Below, one piece after another: positions 51,661-62,500 of a stretch of DNA of 62,500 nt (position 1 is the stretch's first letter; the number at the start of each line of letters is the position of its first letter). A model generated the notes under the pieces. It saw only the letters and a list, made by a program, of their open reading frames with translations, had not been told where the DNA came from and searched no databases. The position numbers were made by a program, and so were the translations under genes. Location: assembly GCA_963575745.1 (NCBI GenBank), contig CAUYUJ010005714.1, positions 300,001 to 362,500 of the forward strand, read 5' to 3'. This stretch comes from Prorocentrum cordatum. Lineage: Eukaryota > Sar > Dinophyceae > Prorocentrales > Prorocentraceae.

Positions 51661-52599
51661 GCGGCAGCTGCACAGCGGCCGCGCACACTCAGGGATGAAG
51701 TGATCCCGTGCAGGTCCCGCCGTCCCGAACGAAAAGTGCACACACGTGCAGACTGCATCAAGAGGAGAGGAGGTGGTAAGGATGGGCAGGCGAGCTGATG
51801 AACAAGGTGAGGGTGCAAATCTGCGCGGTGGAAACGCTGATCAAGTGGGCTTGGTAATGATTGAGAAAACGCGAAATCATGTGAACAGGGTGCACCGTAA
51901 AGAGTGAAACATCAATCGTAAGCGCGCGCAGGATGAAGGGTAAACTGGGCACATGGTAAAGCGAGCAGAAGGGCAAACAGTGTGGGGGGTGGCAAGGGGA
52001 ACAGGTTTGGGGCGGTACCCACGTGAGGGGATGGGGATTGGGGTGGCAGGGATGCGGTAGGGGACAACAGGCTTCCGATGCCGCTACTCCCTGGACCTCT
52101 TCTGGGGTGCGTTCGGCACAGAATTTCGAGGAAAATCCAGCGGTGGCGACGAGGGCCTCCAAGGAGGCCCAAAAAGACGAAAACGGGGCAAGGGTAGCTG
52201 TATTGGCAATTTGTCCTCTGATCTGGATGAGGGTTTAGTTGCTTTCAAAAACGCATGGACCGCTTTTTGTCCGTTGCCCACTTTTCGCCCTTGACTGCTA
52301 CATCCTGGAGTGGGGGATGTCAGGCAGGCGGCATCGTGATACTTCGAGGCTGCAAGAACGAAAAAAGGCCATCTTGAAAGCGGAGAAACGGGCCCACCAG
52401 CGCTTTCAAGATCATCCAAGGCAGGGGGGGAAGGACGCCCCGTCCGCGCCGGACGCAGGCCTACGAAGACGAGGCCGAGTTCGAGCAGGACGAGCGGGTG
52501 AAGGCGGCGCAGGCTCCCCGCGCACCCGCTCTCCTGCCGCCGCCCGCTCTCTCCCTCGGAGCCCCCGCCCCTCCCCTCGCCAGCCTCGCGCAGACATCA
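51661..52599. other. Unique region, weak exon-like patch
   Basis: Lower-GC sequence to about 52.4 kb, then GC-rich. At about 52440-52515 the + strand reads RRTQAYEDEAEFEQDERVKA, which looks like a charged, helical coding segment directly after a G-run. No family, start or partner exon is recognised. Confidence 0.3.
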
Positions 52600-52775
52600 C
52601 TCAGGAGGGAAAGAAACACACAGACACAATGAATCGGCGATTCCCCAGAAGATGTAGGAACATCTGGGAAGTGGGGGGGGGGAAGACAAAAGCCCAGAAG
52701 GTATGGGAAAAGATGGGGAATCTTTTTTTAATTTGTGTGTATCTATTCGTGTGTCCCGGGGCCCCTTCAAGCACC
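52600..52775. repeat. 180-bp dispersed repeat, copy 2
   Basis: Matches 43035-43215 in order: CACACAGACACAAT, CGATTCCCCAGAAG, GGGAAGACAAAAGCCCAGAA, TATGGGAAAAGATGGGGAAT and TGTGTCCCGGGGCCCCTTCA. Confidence 0.8.
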
Positions 52776-53660
52776 CCGGGGGCCTGCGGTCGGGCACCCC
52801 TGGGCTCGGCGTGTCGCTCCGCCAGCTCCGGGGGCCCGCCACGCCGGGGGGGCGCGGCGCGCTCCTCCTCCTCCTCCTCCTCCTCCTCCTCCTCCTCCTC
52901 CTCCTACTCTCCGTCCTCGTGCTCCTGTTCCTGCTCCTTCTCCTCCTCCCCCTCCCCCTGCTCCTGCCCGTCTCCAGCTCCTGTAACTCCCCCTCCTCCT
53001 CCTCCTCCTCCTCCTCCTCCTCCTCCTCCTCCTCCTCTCCTTCCTCCTCCTCCTCCTCCTCCTCCTCCTTGCCCGCTGCCCCGGGCCCCGGGCGGCCGCG
53101 TCCCGAGCGGCCCCCCGCCGCCCGCCCCGCGGGGCGGAGCGACGTGCTGCCCGCTCGCAGGGCACAGCGCGTCGCCGGGTCCGCCGCCGCGGCGCGCCGA
53201 GCGACAGGTGCCCACAGCAGGGAGGAAAGGCCGAGGTGTCGGGGGGGGGGGGGGCGGAGGAGGAGGAGGAGGAGGAGGAGGAGGAGGAGGAGGAGGAGGA
53301 GGGGGAGGAGGGAGGAGACGAGGAGGAGGAGGAGGAGGAGGAGGAGGAGGAGGAGGAGGAGGAGGAGGGGGTCTTCGCGTCTTCGCCGCGGGGCTCCCTC
53401 CGCCTCACCCCGGGACGTGCTTCGCGCTCCGCGCCTCCGTGGGGCCCTCGGCCCTCGGCGAAGGGGCTCGCGCTCTGGATCCGCGCTCTCGTGCCCCCGT
53501 GCCTCGACGGCATCGGCCTGCTGCAGCCTCTCGGCCTGGACCTTCTGCCTCTACCGCTGCAAGTAGTATCCTCCTCCTCCTCCTCCTCCTCTTCCTACTC
53601 CTCCTCCTCCTCCTCCTCCTCTTCCTCCTCCTCCACCACCTCCTCCTCCTCCTCCTCCCC
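52776..53660. repeat. TCC and GGA tracts around GC-rich patches
   Basis: TCC at 52860-52910 and 52990-53070, GGA at 53258-53370, and TCC again at 53568-53658. The intervening GC-rich DNA (53080-53240 and 53370-53560) shows no recognisable gene. Confidence 0.85.
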
Positions 53661-54215
53661 AATCATCAGACAGAAAAGGGGCATTAGAGCCTCATCGTTG
53701 GCGTTCTGCCTCTCGGCCTTTGTCTCCCTCCGGCTCTGTCGTTCTGTCTCACCTCGCCCCTGCCTCTGCTTCCGCCTCTTGTCCCCGCCTCCGCCTCTCC
53801 TTCCATCTCTTTCCCTGTCTCTGTCAGTTTCTCCGTCCCCGCCTCAGCGTCGCCCCCAGCATCGGTCTCGGCTGGGGGGCCAAGCAGGCTTACGAATCCG
53901 GTGCCTGAGGCGGGCGGGTCCGTCTGTCCTCTCTGCCTCCTTCGTGGTCCCTCCTCCTTGCCCTATCGTGCCAACGATTTCATCCCCGAGGTAGCAGCTG
54001 CCTGTGAGGTTATGGTGTCTTATGCGAGAAGTCCAGTCAGGGTTGTCCGGAGGGGGTTGTCGGGGGGGACCTTCCCAGATCTCCGCGGCGTCGTCGGAGG
54101 AGTTGTCTGGCACGCATGGTTGGAGTAAGAGTGATCGCGTGCTCTGCCCGCATGATCTCGTGGGTGGCTGGCTGGCGCGAATACCTGTGCATCTTGCGCG
54201 TTGCATTAATTCCCC
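53661..54215. other. Unique region, no gene established
   Basis: Pyrimidine-rich then mixed sequence. A + frame at about 53901-54128 has mixed residues (CPLCLLRGPSSLPYRANDFI) without a named domain. Confidence 0.3.
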
Positions 54216-54475
54216 AAACAGTGCTTGCACTTAGTGGTCCTTATTTTTTCATGGGAAATGGGTCTGTGCGTCAGTATGGCGGCTATATAGTCGCCGTCGC
54301 CGCCGCGTCGCCGCCCAACGTCTGGGGCTGTGCGTTGGTTTGGCGGCTATGCAGTCGCCGTCGCCGCCCCGTCGCCGCCTCCTCGCCGCCCGACTTCTGG
54401 GCCTGTCTGTCTGTCGCCGTCGCCGCCCCGTCGCCGCCGCACCGCCGGTAGATTGCACCACATAAACTGTTTAGG
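54216..54475. repeat. 75-bp repeat block, copy 1
   Basis: It starts AACAGTGCTTGCACTTAGTG and contains about 2.5 units of GGCGGCTATNNNGCCGCCGT, CGCCGCCCCGTCGCCGCC, CGACNTCTGGGNCTGTGCGT. It ends AGATTGCACCACATAAACTG. Start and end phrases are shared with 54774-55110. Confidence 0.85.
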
Positions 54476-54477
54476 GT

Positions 54478-54773
54478 TGCGCTGCATTGCTTTACGGTGC
54501 TTTGCATTGTTTGGCATTGCTGTGCATTGCTTTGCCTTGTTTTGCATTATGTTGCATTGCTTTGCGTTGCTGTGCATTGCTTTGCATTGCTTAGCATTAC
54601 ATTGGTTTGCAATTGCATTGCTTTATTTTGCCTTGCTCTGCGTTGTTTTGCACGGCTTTCCATTGCGTTGCTTTGTTTTGCCTTGTTTTGTGTTGCTTTG
54701 CGTTGCTTTGCATGGCACTGATCTGCGTTGCTTTGCGTTGCTTCATATTGTTTTGTATTGCTTGGCATGTTTC
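54478..54773. repeat. TTGCA/TTTGC pentanucleotide array
   Basis: About 300 bases of GCTTT, GCATT, GCGTT and GTTTT units: the reverse-complement orientation of the GCAAT family at 14.85 and 25.60 kb. Confidence 0.9.
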
Positions 54774-55110
54774 CACAAACAGTGCTTGCACTTAGTGGTT
54801 CTTATTTGCATTTTGGCGGCTATGTGGCCGCCATCGCCGCTCCGTCGCCGCCTCGTCGCCGCCCGACGTCTGGGGTTCTGCGTCGGTCTGGCGGCTATGT
54901 TGCCGCCGTCGCCGCCCCATCGCCGCCGCGTCGCCGCCCGACGCCTGGGGCTGTGCGTCGGTCTGGCGGCTATGTTGCCGCCGTCGCCGCCCCGTCGCCC
55001 ACTCGTCGCTGCCCGACGTCTGGGGCTGTGCGTCGGTCTGGCGGCTATGTTGCCGCCGTCGCCGCCCCGTCGCCGCCTCGGTGCCGCCCGACAGATTTCA
55101 CCGCATTTTA
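54774..55110. repeat. 75-bp repeat block, copy 2
   Basis: It starts AACAGTGCTTGCACTTAGTG then GTTCTTATTT, contains about four 75-bp units and ends AGATTTCACCGCATTTTATT. The 75-bp period keeps frames open on both strands. Confidence 0.88.
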
Positions 55111-55124
55111 TTCAGATGCTTATT

Positions 55125-55172
55125 TTTTATATATATACACACATATATATATATACACATATATTTATATAG
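55125..55172. repeat. TA/CA microsatellite
   Basis: ATATATATACACACATATAT and similar, a short AT island before LINE-2. Confidence 0.9.
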
Positions 55173-55269
55173 AAAGCCCCTCTGGGCTCGAGCGGTTTCC
55201 GTGGGGCTGGTGGAGGCACCACGCAGGCGAGAGATGCCTGCCCAAGCATATCAGGCGCCGCTCCAATGT

Positions 55270-57205
55270 GCTCCCTCGGGCGAATGATGGGCGCAGCACG
55301 CGCCACGTTCCTCTCGCTCGCAGTGTTCAACCCGTTCAGTCTGACGGGCACCCGTGGTGAGGAGGTCTCCTCCCAGCTACGCCAGATCCAGATCGTGGGC
55401 TGCCCTGGCACGAAGATCCCGAAACACCCGCGCAGCCCCCACCACGTCCAGAGGTACGAGTACCACACAGCCATTCACTTCGGCTACGGACGCCCCAGCA
55501 TGCATGTGAACAAATCCGCGGGCTGCAGCATCCTCCTCGGCCGCAGGTTCAAAGAGAAGCACGTCAAAGACATCATTGCGCCGCCGCCAGAACTGTACGG
55601 CTGGGGGGGGGCATCACCATCGAACCAGGCATCACGAAGTTGAAGGTCATCACCGCCTACTCGCCGCCCGCTCCGTGGGACCGCAAGAAGATACCGCAGT
55701 GGCGCAGCACCATGACGAAGGTTGCTCAGTGGGTCAGGCTCGAGATCATGAACACGCCGTCTCGGTTCACGCCGATCGTGAGGATGGACCCCAACGACCG
55801 ATTCGCAGCAGGGCACGAGGGCGTTGAGACCGTTGGCCCCTGCCCGACGGGAAAAGAAGGAGAGGCAGGCAAGATCTACCACCACACTCTGGCGAACACG
55901 TACATGGCCGCCGCGAACACGTACTACGACACGGGCCCCACATATGACGGACGCCACCCATCGGCCACGGACTACATCTTCATCCCCACGGGATTGGTCT
56001 CCCGCATCCTCCAGTGCAGAGTCGGGAGCCATGCGGCTCACGCATTTCAGTTATTGCGAAAGTTCAAAGATCACAAGCCGCTCATCATCAAGCTCGAGGC
56101 TTCACCAGCATGCCACTCGCCCACAAACGCCTACCAGACCTTGGACCGCGACGCCATCGCACTGGGTCTGAAGGAAGGCCACACGAGGATCGAGTTCCTA
56201 GAAAGCTTAGAGGCCCACCGGAGCACCCACGCCGACCTGCTGGACGAGTACCTCACCTGCGACGACGACACCTACCACTGGGGCCTCACAATGCAATGCT
56301 TCCGCGACGCCGCGCTCGAACATTTCGCAGTCGCCCACCAACGCCCCGCTTGGTATCGAGAAGTTCGTGAGAGCAAGCTACATATGCTTAAGGAACGCGC
56401 CCTGCGACGACAACGCCCGCATGCACAAGCCGAACGCGCCGATGCCGACGACGACCGACTTCGACAGCTCGGCGGCACGATCCATGATCTGAACAAGCAA
56501 CTCCGACGCCACATGAAGGACACCAGCCGCAAGCACCAGGAAATGCAGTGTGACGAACTCTGGCAAGCCTGGAGAACGCGCCACCTCGCCGAGTGCCACC
56601 GCGTCACCAATAACATGCTGCGCCACAAGCTGCGGGCCCGCAAGCGCTTCTACGGCATCCTCCCGCGCCCCCGCCCAAGCGTGGAACAGTGGCAACACCC
56701 CCTCCAACGGCCAGGCGCAGAAGGAGGATTACTGGCGATGCCTGTTCCAGTCGCTCTCCCGACGCGCGAGGACCCGGCGCCCTCGCGCGAGCAGCTCACG
56801 CCGACCACCTCGACATCAAGCCCCCCCCCCCCCCCGAGGTCCACGCCATCGCCTCCCACCACAACTGAGACGACCAGCACCGACCACGCCACGCCCCTCA
56901 ACTGCGCGGAGCTCGACTTTGACACCATGCTAAACCAAGAGTGCGACGACCTGGCCAACGACGACGAGCCTCCGACCGAGTTGCCGCCGCCTGCACCACC
57001 CACAGCAGCCACGACTGCTACCAGCACCACCACATCACGCCCATCCCCGCTTCAGCTCAACTACGTTACCGAAGCCACCGAGGAGCTCGCAGCCGTCACC
57101 AAGCTGCTGCGCAAGGCCAAGCGCAGGAAGTACTCACCCACCTGTTCGGTTCCCTCCGAGATCTTACCGATGGCCTTACAACCTGAAATGCTCCGACGCC
57201 CTTGA
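55270..57205 (+). pseudogene. LINE-2 endonuclease and linker segment
   Basis: Frame one (55290-55605) reads FNPFSLTGTRGEEVSSQLRQ, IQIVGCPGTKIPKHPRSP and FGYGRPSMHVNKSAGCSILL: the start of an EEP endonuclease, with the usual Glu of the LQET/TQ motif not obvious. A frameshift at the G-run near 55603-55611 moves to the second frame, which continues KVITAYSPPAPW, VETVGPCPTGKEG and a degenerate SATDYIF end segment. The normal GDFN is absent or degraded. After about residue 150 of the second frame comes a long charged linker (LRRHMKDTSRKHQEMQCDEL), then a Pro/Thr-rich low-complexity part. The frame stops at 57205. Confidence 0.75.
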
Positions 57206-57299
57206 CGACCCCAAGGAGGACTAGGTGCGCCGAACGCCCCCGACGGCCCCGAGGACCCCTCCAAGAGAAAGCTACAACTACCGCGCGAATACCGACTGG

Positions 57300-58359
57300 G
57301 CAAACCATGACTGATTGGATGTTCGGCCCACGCCCGACAGCATAACCGCGCCCCCATGCAGGCCAGCGCGTCCCAGAGCTTCCAGCTCGACAAGGGCGAG
57401 ATGCTTCTCGGGCCCGCGGGGCTGCGCCTCATTCGCTGCTTCGACGTTTTCTGGCGTTGTTTCGTCCGCCACCTCCGCGAGAAGGATTTCCAACGAGGCC
57501 GCCCGACTACGCGCACGGCGGCACCCCGCATCGACGACGAGAGTTCGGCATGATAGTCACCCGAGTGGTAGCCAGCAAGTTCCGACGAGCGAAGATTGCC
57601 TTCGCAGTGCGTTCCCGCGACGGCCGCAACGCCTTCGGGTGCACCCACCACGACGCCATCAAAGAACACGTCATCCCGACCTTTCGCGACGGCGACCGCC
57701 AGCTTATCCAACAACGACGCGCGGAGTCACAGACCACCACCGACGCCAGCGACGGCACCCCCCTCATGCGCAACCGCGAGGGGGGACTCATGGGGTGCCC
57801 GAACGAGCCCGACGCCTTCATGAAGGTCTGCAACCACCAGCTCGAGAAGTGGCGCGCCGACACAGCCGCCACCCACACCAGCATCATGCCCCAGCCGTGC
57901 GCTCCAGCATGGGACCCAGAAGGACCAGTGCAGGATCTCAGCCGCCAGGTATTCGTGGACGACATCTTGAAGTTTCACATCGCACCCCGAGTCGGACCAC
58001 GCAAACAAGCTATGGACTCCAACGGCCAGCTTCACGACGCCAGCATCGACGAGCTCCACGCCCTGACCGCCACCATTGAGCGCGCCCTCCACTCCCTACG
58101 CCACTCACTCCACAAGGGGGGCTTCAGCCTAAAGGAGACTAAGGAGGATATCGTCCACTGCATCCCCTCGAAGTACCTCCATCGCGCCTTCTTCACCGAC
58201 CCCCGCATAAACTGCCGACGACTGACAGCGATGAAACACGTGGGAGGCATGTTCGATGCCAAAGCAACGTTCAATGGAGAGCGCGAAGCCCGACTACGCG
58301 CTGCCAATGCAGGATGGTGCCAGCACCACCACTTCTGGTTCAGCCGCGCCCCACGCTGA
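57300..58359 (+). pseudogene. LINE-2 reverse transcriptase segment
   Basis: Fingers-region remnants (GPAGLRLIRCFDVFWRCF, 57410-57470) lie in one frame. The palm follows in another: HRRREFGMIVTRVVASKF, motif A SRDGRNAFG (Asp then AF four residues later), REGGLMGCPNEPDAFMK where the RQG-PLSP loop normally lies, and motif C QVFVDDILKF with both aspartates. The thumb includes HSLHKGGFSLKETKEDIVHC and KHVGGMFD. The frame ends at a TGA (58357-58359) inside conserved sequence, since KRLAFQAVVYEAAISAAETY continues in the same frame beyond it. Confidence 0.8.
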
Positions 58360-60200
58360 CTGAAGCGTCTCGCCTTCCAGGCAGTCGTTTATGAAGCCGC
58401 CATCAGCGCCGCGGAAACCTACTACCTCTATGATACGGACTACAAAAGCTGGACATCTGCTTCGGCAAGAAGCTGCGGGCCATGCTACAGGGACAGGGCT
58501 GCCACCAGCACCGCGACTCGCACCGCAAGGCGATCTCCGCAGCTGAGGTGTGGCGTCGATGGGACATCGTTCCAAGCTCGATCGAACTTAAAGTACGACG
58601 TCTGAAACTACTTCAAGGGGCTGCAGCACATCCCGACGATTCCCAGCAGCTCGTCTCCGCTCTGTCCGGGGAACTCCGCATCGAGAGCCCCCTGCGCGAC
58701 AATGACCTACCCGTCATGCCGCTCACCTTGACCGAAGACGGCTACATCAGCCCCGGCGCACACCCGATCGCCAAGCAGTTCGCCACCGACATCCAGGACC
58801 TCCTCACCTACGACATTGCCGAACCCTTGGACCTACTTGATTGGAAAGGCAGCATCATCACGCTATTTACTGACACGGAGATCGCTGACGCTGTCTGTAG
58901 AATTGACGTGAGTGTCATGAGGGCCGCCTATCTTCGGTGCGCTATCGCGCCGCCTGGTGCCTCCGCCGAGCCCCCATCTGAGCTCGCTCCTTCAGAGGGG
59001 GCCGAACAGTTCATCTGCGCACTGAAAACATCCGAAGGGACCCCATGCATGAGCATCTGGAAGACCGCACGAGCACTATATGCACACCAACGGGGAATGG
59101 CTCTCGGAGGCGAACATGGCGTGGGCTGCATGTTATCACAGCTCACGCTTACGAATGAGTGCATCATATGTAGTACGACATTCCCGACACGAGTGGGCGC
59201 ACAACATCACATAACCGCAGCATGGAGATCACGAGCGTGTAAACTCGACCAGACCTGGGCCCCCTATCCCCGAAGAGCCTCACGTGCCCGATCTGCCAGG
59301 AATCCTGCGAGGAATACACCGAGCTCCGAAGGCACCTCCGTAATCATTTACCTCAGGACGTTTTGGGCACCCACACGCTTTTGCTACCGCCACGGCCCAT
59401 CGACCCGCCAGCGCGAGATGTCCACGGGCTCGGTGCTCCCACCAGCAGCGACAGCACCACAGAGACCGAGCTGGCGTCTCCGCGTCTGGCAGCGGTGGCT
59501 CCAACGGGGCCAGGAACAAGCCAGGGGACCGTTCACGGAGTCAAGCCCGAGGACAGGAAGCCCGCAAGAAGCCAGAGGACCAGGGCGCGGAGATCGACGA
59601 CCAGAAGATCGACCCCGAGAAGGCCCCCCCTCGCCAGAGTACGCCGCCGACGAGGAGCAGCATACAAGCCGAAGGTGGTGCCCAAGATACCGAACGACAT
59701 GCGCGAGTTGCTCACCACCATCTTGCGAGCGACCAGAAAACGAAGCAGATCAGGGAGCTCAAGGGGTGCATCATCACGACAGTCAAGATCAGCGACACGC
59801 ACCCACTGGTGGAGGCGATAGAGCAGGAGAACCGCAACTATGCTCGAGCCATCCGCCGCGAAGGAGAATCACATGGAAGAGGCCCACCAGCACCAGGGTC
59901 CGCGATGGCGATGATGGAAGCGCTGACCCAACAAGACATCGGAGCGAAGAGCAAGGGGGATCTCACCACGACCATCGAGCGCACCAACGCAATGGACCAG
60001 TACCAGGTGCAGGACATCTTCCCGATCTGCAAGCTCTAGAAGGCGTGCAAAAGCGGCCAGGCGAAGATCCTATTCAACTGCAGGGACTACGAGATCAGGC
60101 AGAGCCTGATGACGGCACTGCACAACGCCGACAAGCAGGCGTGCGTGGGGCCAGCTCCAGCGGGATTCGTGGAGGACGAGTTGACACTATGGATGGGCGC
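58360..60200 (+). pseudogene. LINE-2 C-terminal region with C2H2 zinc fingers
   Basis: From 58482 the frame reads EVWRRWDIVPSSIELKVRRL and continues to about 59270. It includes a Cys/His cluster CALKTSEGTPCMSIWKTARA then LYAHQRG, and a second, ECIICSTTFPTRVGAQHH. At 59279 the homologous frame changes and a textbook C2H2 finger appears: CPICQESCEEYTELRRHLRN then H (C-x2-C-x12-H-x3-H). It then moves to KPKVVPKIPNDMRELLTTIL, THPLVEAIEQENRNYARAIR and finally PAGFVEDELTLWMGALVDG. Zinc fingers of this kind probably bind target DNA or element RNA, which is inferred. Confidence 0.75.
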
Positions 60201-60930
60201 GCTGGTGGACGGACTTTGAACAACGGGGTGCTGCCGTCTGGGGTACGGACTGCCAACAATGACGATGACGGCATCACCATTACGGGCGAGTCCATGCGGC
60301 TTTTAAAAGCGACAAGTGCAACGACGGGGATCTGCACACTGTCGCCAACTCCACCTACACCCTCGCCTACTTCCACACCCTCAACTACGCCTCTGCCTGC
60401 GCCAGCACCAACAGCCACTTCAGCATCAACGACGAGGGCGGTAGTGCAGTATGACAAGGCTTCCGCCTATGTGAGCAAGCCGACTCCTGCTCGGGGACGG
60501 TTCGAGAGCGAAATTAGCCACCCTCAGACCACCTCCTTCTGCCCCCCGCCCCCGAGCCCTGCTGCTGCCTCCATGCCGTTCACTTGTCCTCCTCCTCCTC
60601 CCCCGGCTCGAAGTGCCAGATCTTCCCTGCTCACTGCTCGAGGGAGAGGTCGGAGCCGAGGACAGGGGTACGGGAAAGGCCGTGCTCGCGGCCCGAGGTG
60701 AGCTGGGTTGTGGGCCCACCGTTTCCACGCTGGGCCGCTCACAACCATGTGAGCGGCGCCGATAGAAAAACCGCCCACATTGGGCGAGCACCGTCTAGGT
60801 TCCTCTCTGTATCTTATTCAGATCTGACGTTCGGAACATTGGACAGTTTGGTGTTGTGAGCGAGTGATTTTTATATAGATTACATCACGTGGGTTGCGCA
60901 ACATGGAATATCCAACATACATGTCTCCTT
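60201..60930. other. LINE-2 3' flank, no gene established
   Basis: The + frame that runs to 60701 ends in a Pro/Thr-rich stretch and an Arg/Gly-rich tail (ARGRGRSRGQGYGKGRARGP). That could be an RNA-binding tail of the element or a chance frame. 60702-60930 is mixed, lower-GC sequence without a recognisable feature. Confidence 0.35.
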
Positions 60931-61860
60931 CAAAAGATAGCACGGCAAAGGACCCAAGCATTTGCAGTTGTGAGTAACGCAGTTGTGAATCTCATCTTCG
61001 GTAGAGCTCCTTATATGGCCACAAGACGCGGGAGGGGTGTGCCGAAGTGGGCGGGGGGGCGCATGTGGATGGTGGCACTGAGGCCTTCGTTGGAGCTCCC
61101 ATGGGGCCACGAAGCGTGTGAGGGGTATGCAGACGTGGGTGGGGGGAACGCATGTGGGCGATGGCACTGGGGCTTTCGCTTGAGCTCCCTATGGTGCCTA
61201 TGGTGCCACGAAGCGTGTGAGTGGTGTGCCGAATTGGGTCGGGGGGACGCATGTGGACGGTGGCGCTGGAACCTTCGGTGGAGCTCCATATAGGGCCACG
61301 GAACGTGTGAGGGGTGTGCCGAAGTGGGTGGGGGGCGCATGTGGACGGTGGCACTGGGGCCTTCGTTGGAGCTCCCTCTGGGGCACCGAAGCGTGCGAGG
61401 GGTGTGCCGAAGTGGTGGGGGGGACACATGTGGACGGTGGCACTGGGGCATTGGGTGGAGCTCCCTCTGAGGCCACGGAAAGGGGGAAAGGTGTGCCGAC
61501 GTGGTTGTGGCGGGCGCATGTGGACGGTTGCATTGGGGCCTTCGGTGGAGCTCCCCATGGGGCCACGGAGCGTGTGAGGGGTGTGCCGAAGTGGGTGTGG
61601 CGGACGCACGTGGACGGTGGCATTGGGGCTTCCGGTGGAGCTCTTTACGGGGCCCCGAAACGCGGGAGGGGTGTGCCGAAGTGGGTTGGGGGGGGCGCAT
61701 GTGGACGGTGGCAGTGGGGCGGTGGGGTGGATCCTCACTAGGGGGCACGAGGCGCGTGATGGGGTGCGCCGAAGTTGGTGGTGGGGACGCATGTGGATGG
61801 TGCCGCTGGGGCCCCCGATGGGGCTCTGTGCGGGGCCACGGAACGGGTGAGGGTGAGTGC
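60930..61860 (-). repeat. 90-bp satellite in inverted orientation, with end module
   Basis: On the minus strand the units read CCNNAGGGAGCTCCACCGAA, AGGCCCCAGTGCCACCGTCC and ACATGCGCCCCCCACCCACT then TCGGCACACCCCTCACACG. They match the 16-18 kb family. The inverted end module (GCAGTTGTGAGTAACGCAGT plus TTTGCCGTGC) lies at about 60935-61000. About ten units are present, more diverged than the 16 kb array. Confidence 0.88.
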
Positions 61861-61934
61861 CGGCAGGCAGTAGTCCATCCATGGGCTTGCTGTGCGTCCG
61901 AATTGTGGGCGGTTCGGGGAGCCCATAGATAGAC

Positions 61935-62500
61935 ACTTGCCGCCTGCGAGTTCTGGTGAACCCATCATCGGCCGCCAGATTCACTAGGGGTTTCTCGCCG
62001 CGGGGTCCAGATCCCGAATTATGGGAAACCCATCGGCGGCCAGAAACCCCTAGGGAATCTGGCCGCCGATGAGTTTCCCATGATTCGCGGCGGCGGGCGG
62101 GGTCCAGATCCCGAAATATGGAAAACCCATCCGCCGCCAGATTCCCGAGGGGTTTCTGGCCGCCGATGGGTTTCCCATAGTTCGCGGCGGCGACTGGGGC
62201 CCAGATACCGAATGATGGGAAACCCATCGGCCGCCATATTCCCTGGAGGTTTCTGGCCGCCGATGGGTTTCCATTATGCGCGGGGGCAATTTTGGGAAAC
62301 CCATAGGTCGCCAGAAACTTCTAGGGAATATGCAGACCTACGGGTTTCGCATAATTCGCGGGGGTGAGCCGGATCCAGATCCCGAAGTATGGGAAACCCA
62401 TCGGCCGCCAGAAACCCCCAGGGAATCTGGCGGCCGATTGGGTTTACATAACTCGCGGGGGCAATTCCGTGAAGCCCACAGGTCGCCAGATTCCCCAGGG
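61935..62500. repeat. Palindromic satellite of about 97 bp, open at window end
   Basis: CCAGATCCCGAANTATGGGA recurs near 62007, 62104, 62200 and 62374. Each unit contains TATGGGAAACCCATCGGC and its inverse CCGATGGGTTTCCCATA around CCAGAAACCCCTAGGGAATC or its inverse, so every unit is a long imperfect hairpin. The array continues past the right edge. Confidence 0.88.

Larger units (their letters stand above)
55270..60200 (+). mobile_element. LINE-2: frameshifted endonuclease-RT-zinc-finger retrotransposon
   Basis: Reading across frames gives, in order, an APE/EEP endonuclease, a basic linker, an RT, a thumb/linker, two Cys/His clusters, a classical C2H2 finger and a conserved C-terminal tail (ending near GPAPAGFVEDELTLWMGAL, about 60150-60195). 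At least four frame changes and an in-frame TGA break it, so it cannot make a full product. Its RT differs markedly from LINE-1, so it is a separate lineage. No poly(A) run or clear target-site duplication is visible at its 3' end. Confidence 0.85.

Noticed and set aside
61960-62500. Telomere-like CCCTAGGG phrases
   Set aside because: No tandem TTTAGGG or TTAGGG array. The phrases are centres of the palindromic satellite units.

Overview
This window looks like nuclear DNA of a eukaryote with a very large, repeat-choked, GC-rich genome, and I think a dinoflagellate is the best guess. The reasons are the kilobase-long trinucleotide tracts, the near absence of uninterrupted cellular genes, many families of tandem and dispersed repeats, and two non-LTR retrotransposons. 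One of these carries an endonuclease-RT protein with a C-terminal C2H2 zinc-finger tail, a layout I associate with dinoflagellate LINEs. The species call is inference. Nothing prokaryotic (operons, Shine-Dalgarno sites, CRISPR, IS elements) is visible.

Layout. 0-9.3 kb: GAT/GGA and TCC tracts, a composite dispersed repeat (family A), a decayed coding-like stretch (2878-3939), a 1.7 kb foldback element (5100-6775) and a roughly 143-bp satellite (6850-8705). 9.4-12.5 kb: a CAGCCT-type array, five copies of a 73-bp repeat, a low-GC patch and a 180-bp TA-flanked MITE. 12.5-19 kb: a 14-bp minisatellite, a GCAAT array with CACGTG repeats, and a tandem segmental duplication carrying a 90-bp satellite. 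19.1-25.3 kb: LINE-1, the best-preserved element, with an intact 1203-codon endonuclease-RT ORF, an upstream ORF1 and a poly(A) tail. It appears to be inserted into, and to split, a second copy of family A.

25.5-35.2 kb: further copies of the GCAAT/CACGTG module, the 14-bp minisatellite and the MITE, then 1.7 kb of GAT-based repeats. 35.5-40 kb: a decayed LINE endonuclease fragment, a second 90-bp satellite locus with a palindromic MITE nested in it, and one exon-like patch (about 38929-39063) resembling the PAP/TUTase-associated domain of Cid1-like nucleotidyltransferases. 40-55 kb: long GGA/TCC/ATC tracts, several minisatellites, a tandem duplication (46.64-48.15 kb) and a minus-strand RNase H fragment (49.18-49.49 kb). 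55.27-60.2 kb: LINE-2, a frameshifted endonuclease-RT-zinc-finger element. 60.9-62.5 kb: the 90-bp satellite in inverted orientation and a palindromic 97-bp satellite running off the window end.

The only convincing proteins are retrotransposon-encoded: ORF1 plus endonuclease/RT of LINE-1, decayed LINE-2, and two LINE fragments. The other repeats read best as non-autonomous elements and satellites. Most long open frames lie in frame-neutral repeats (periods of 3, 6, 75 or 90 bp) and are not genes. Coordinates of repeat boundaries were estimated by eye and may be off by tens of bases.
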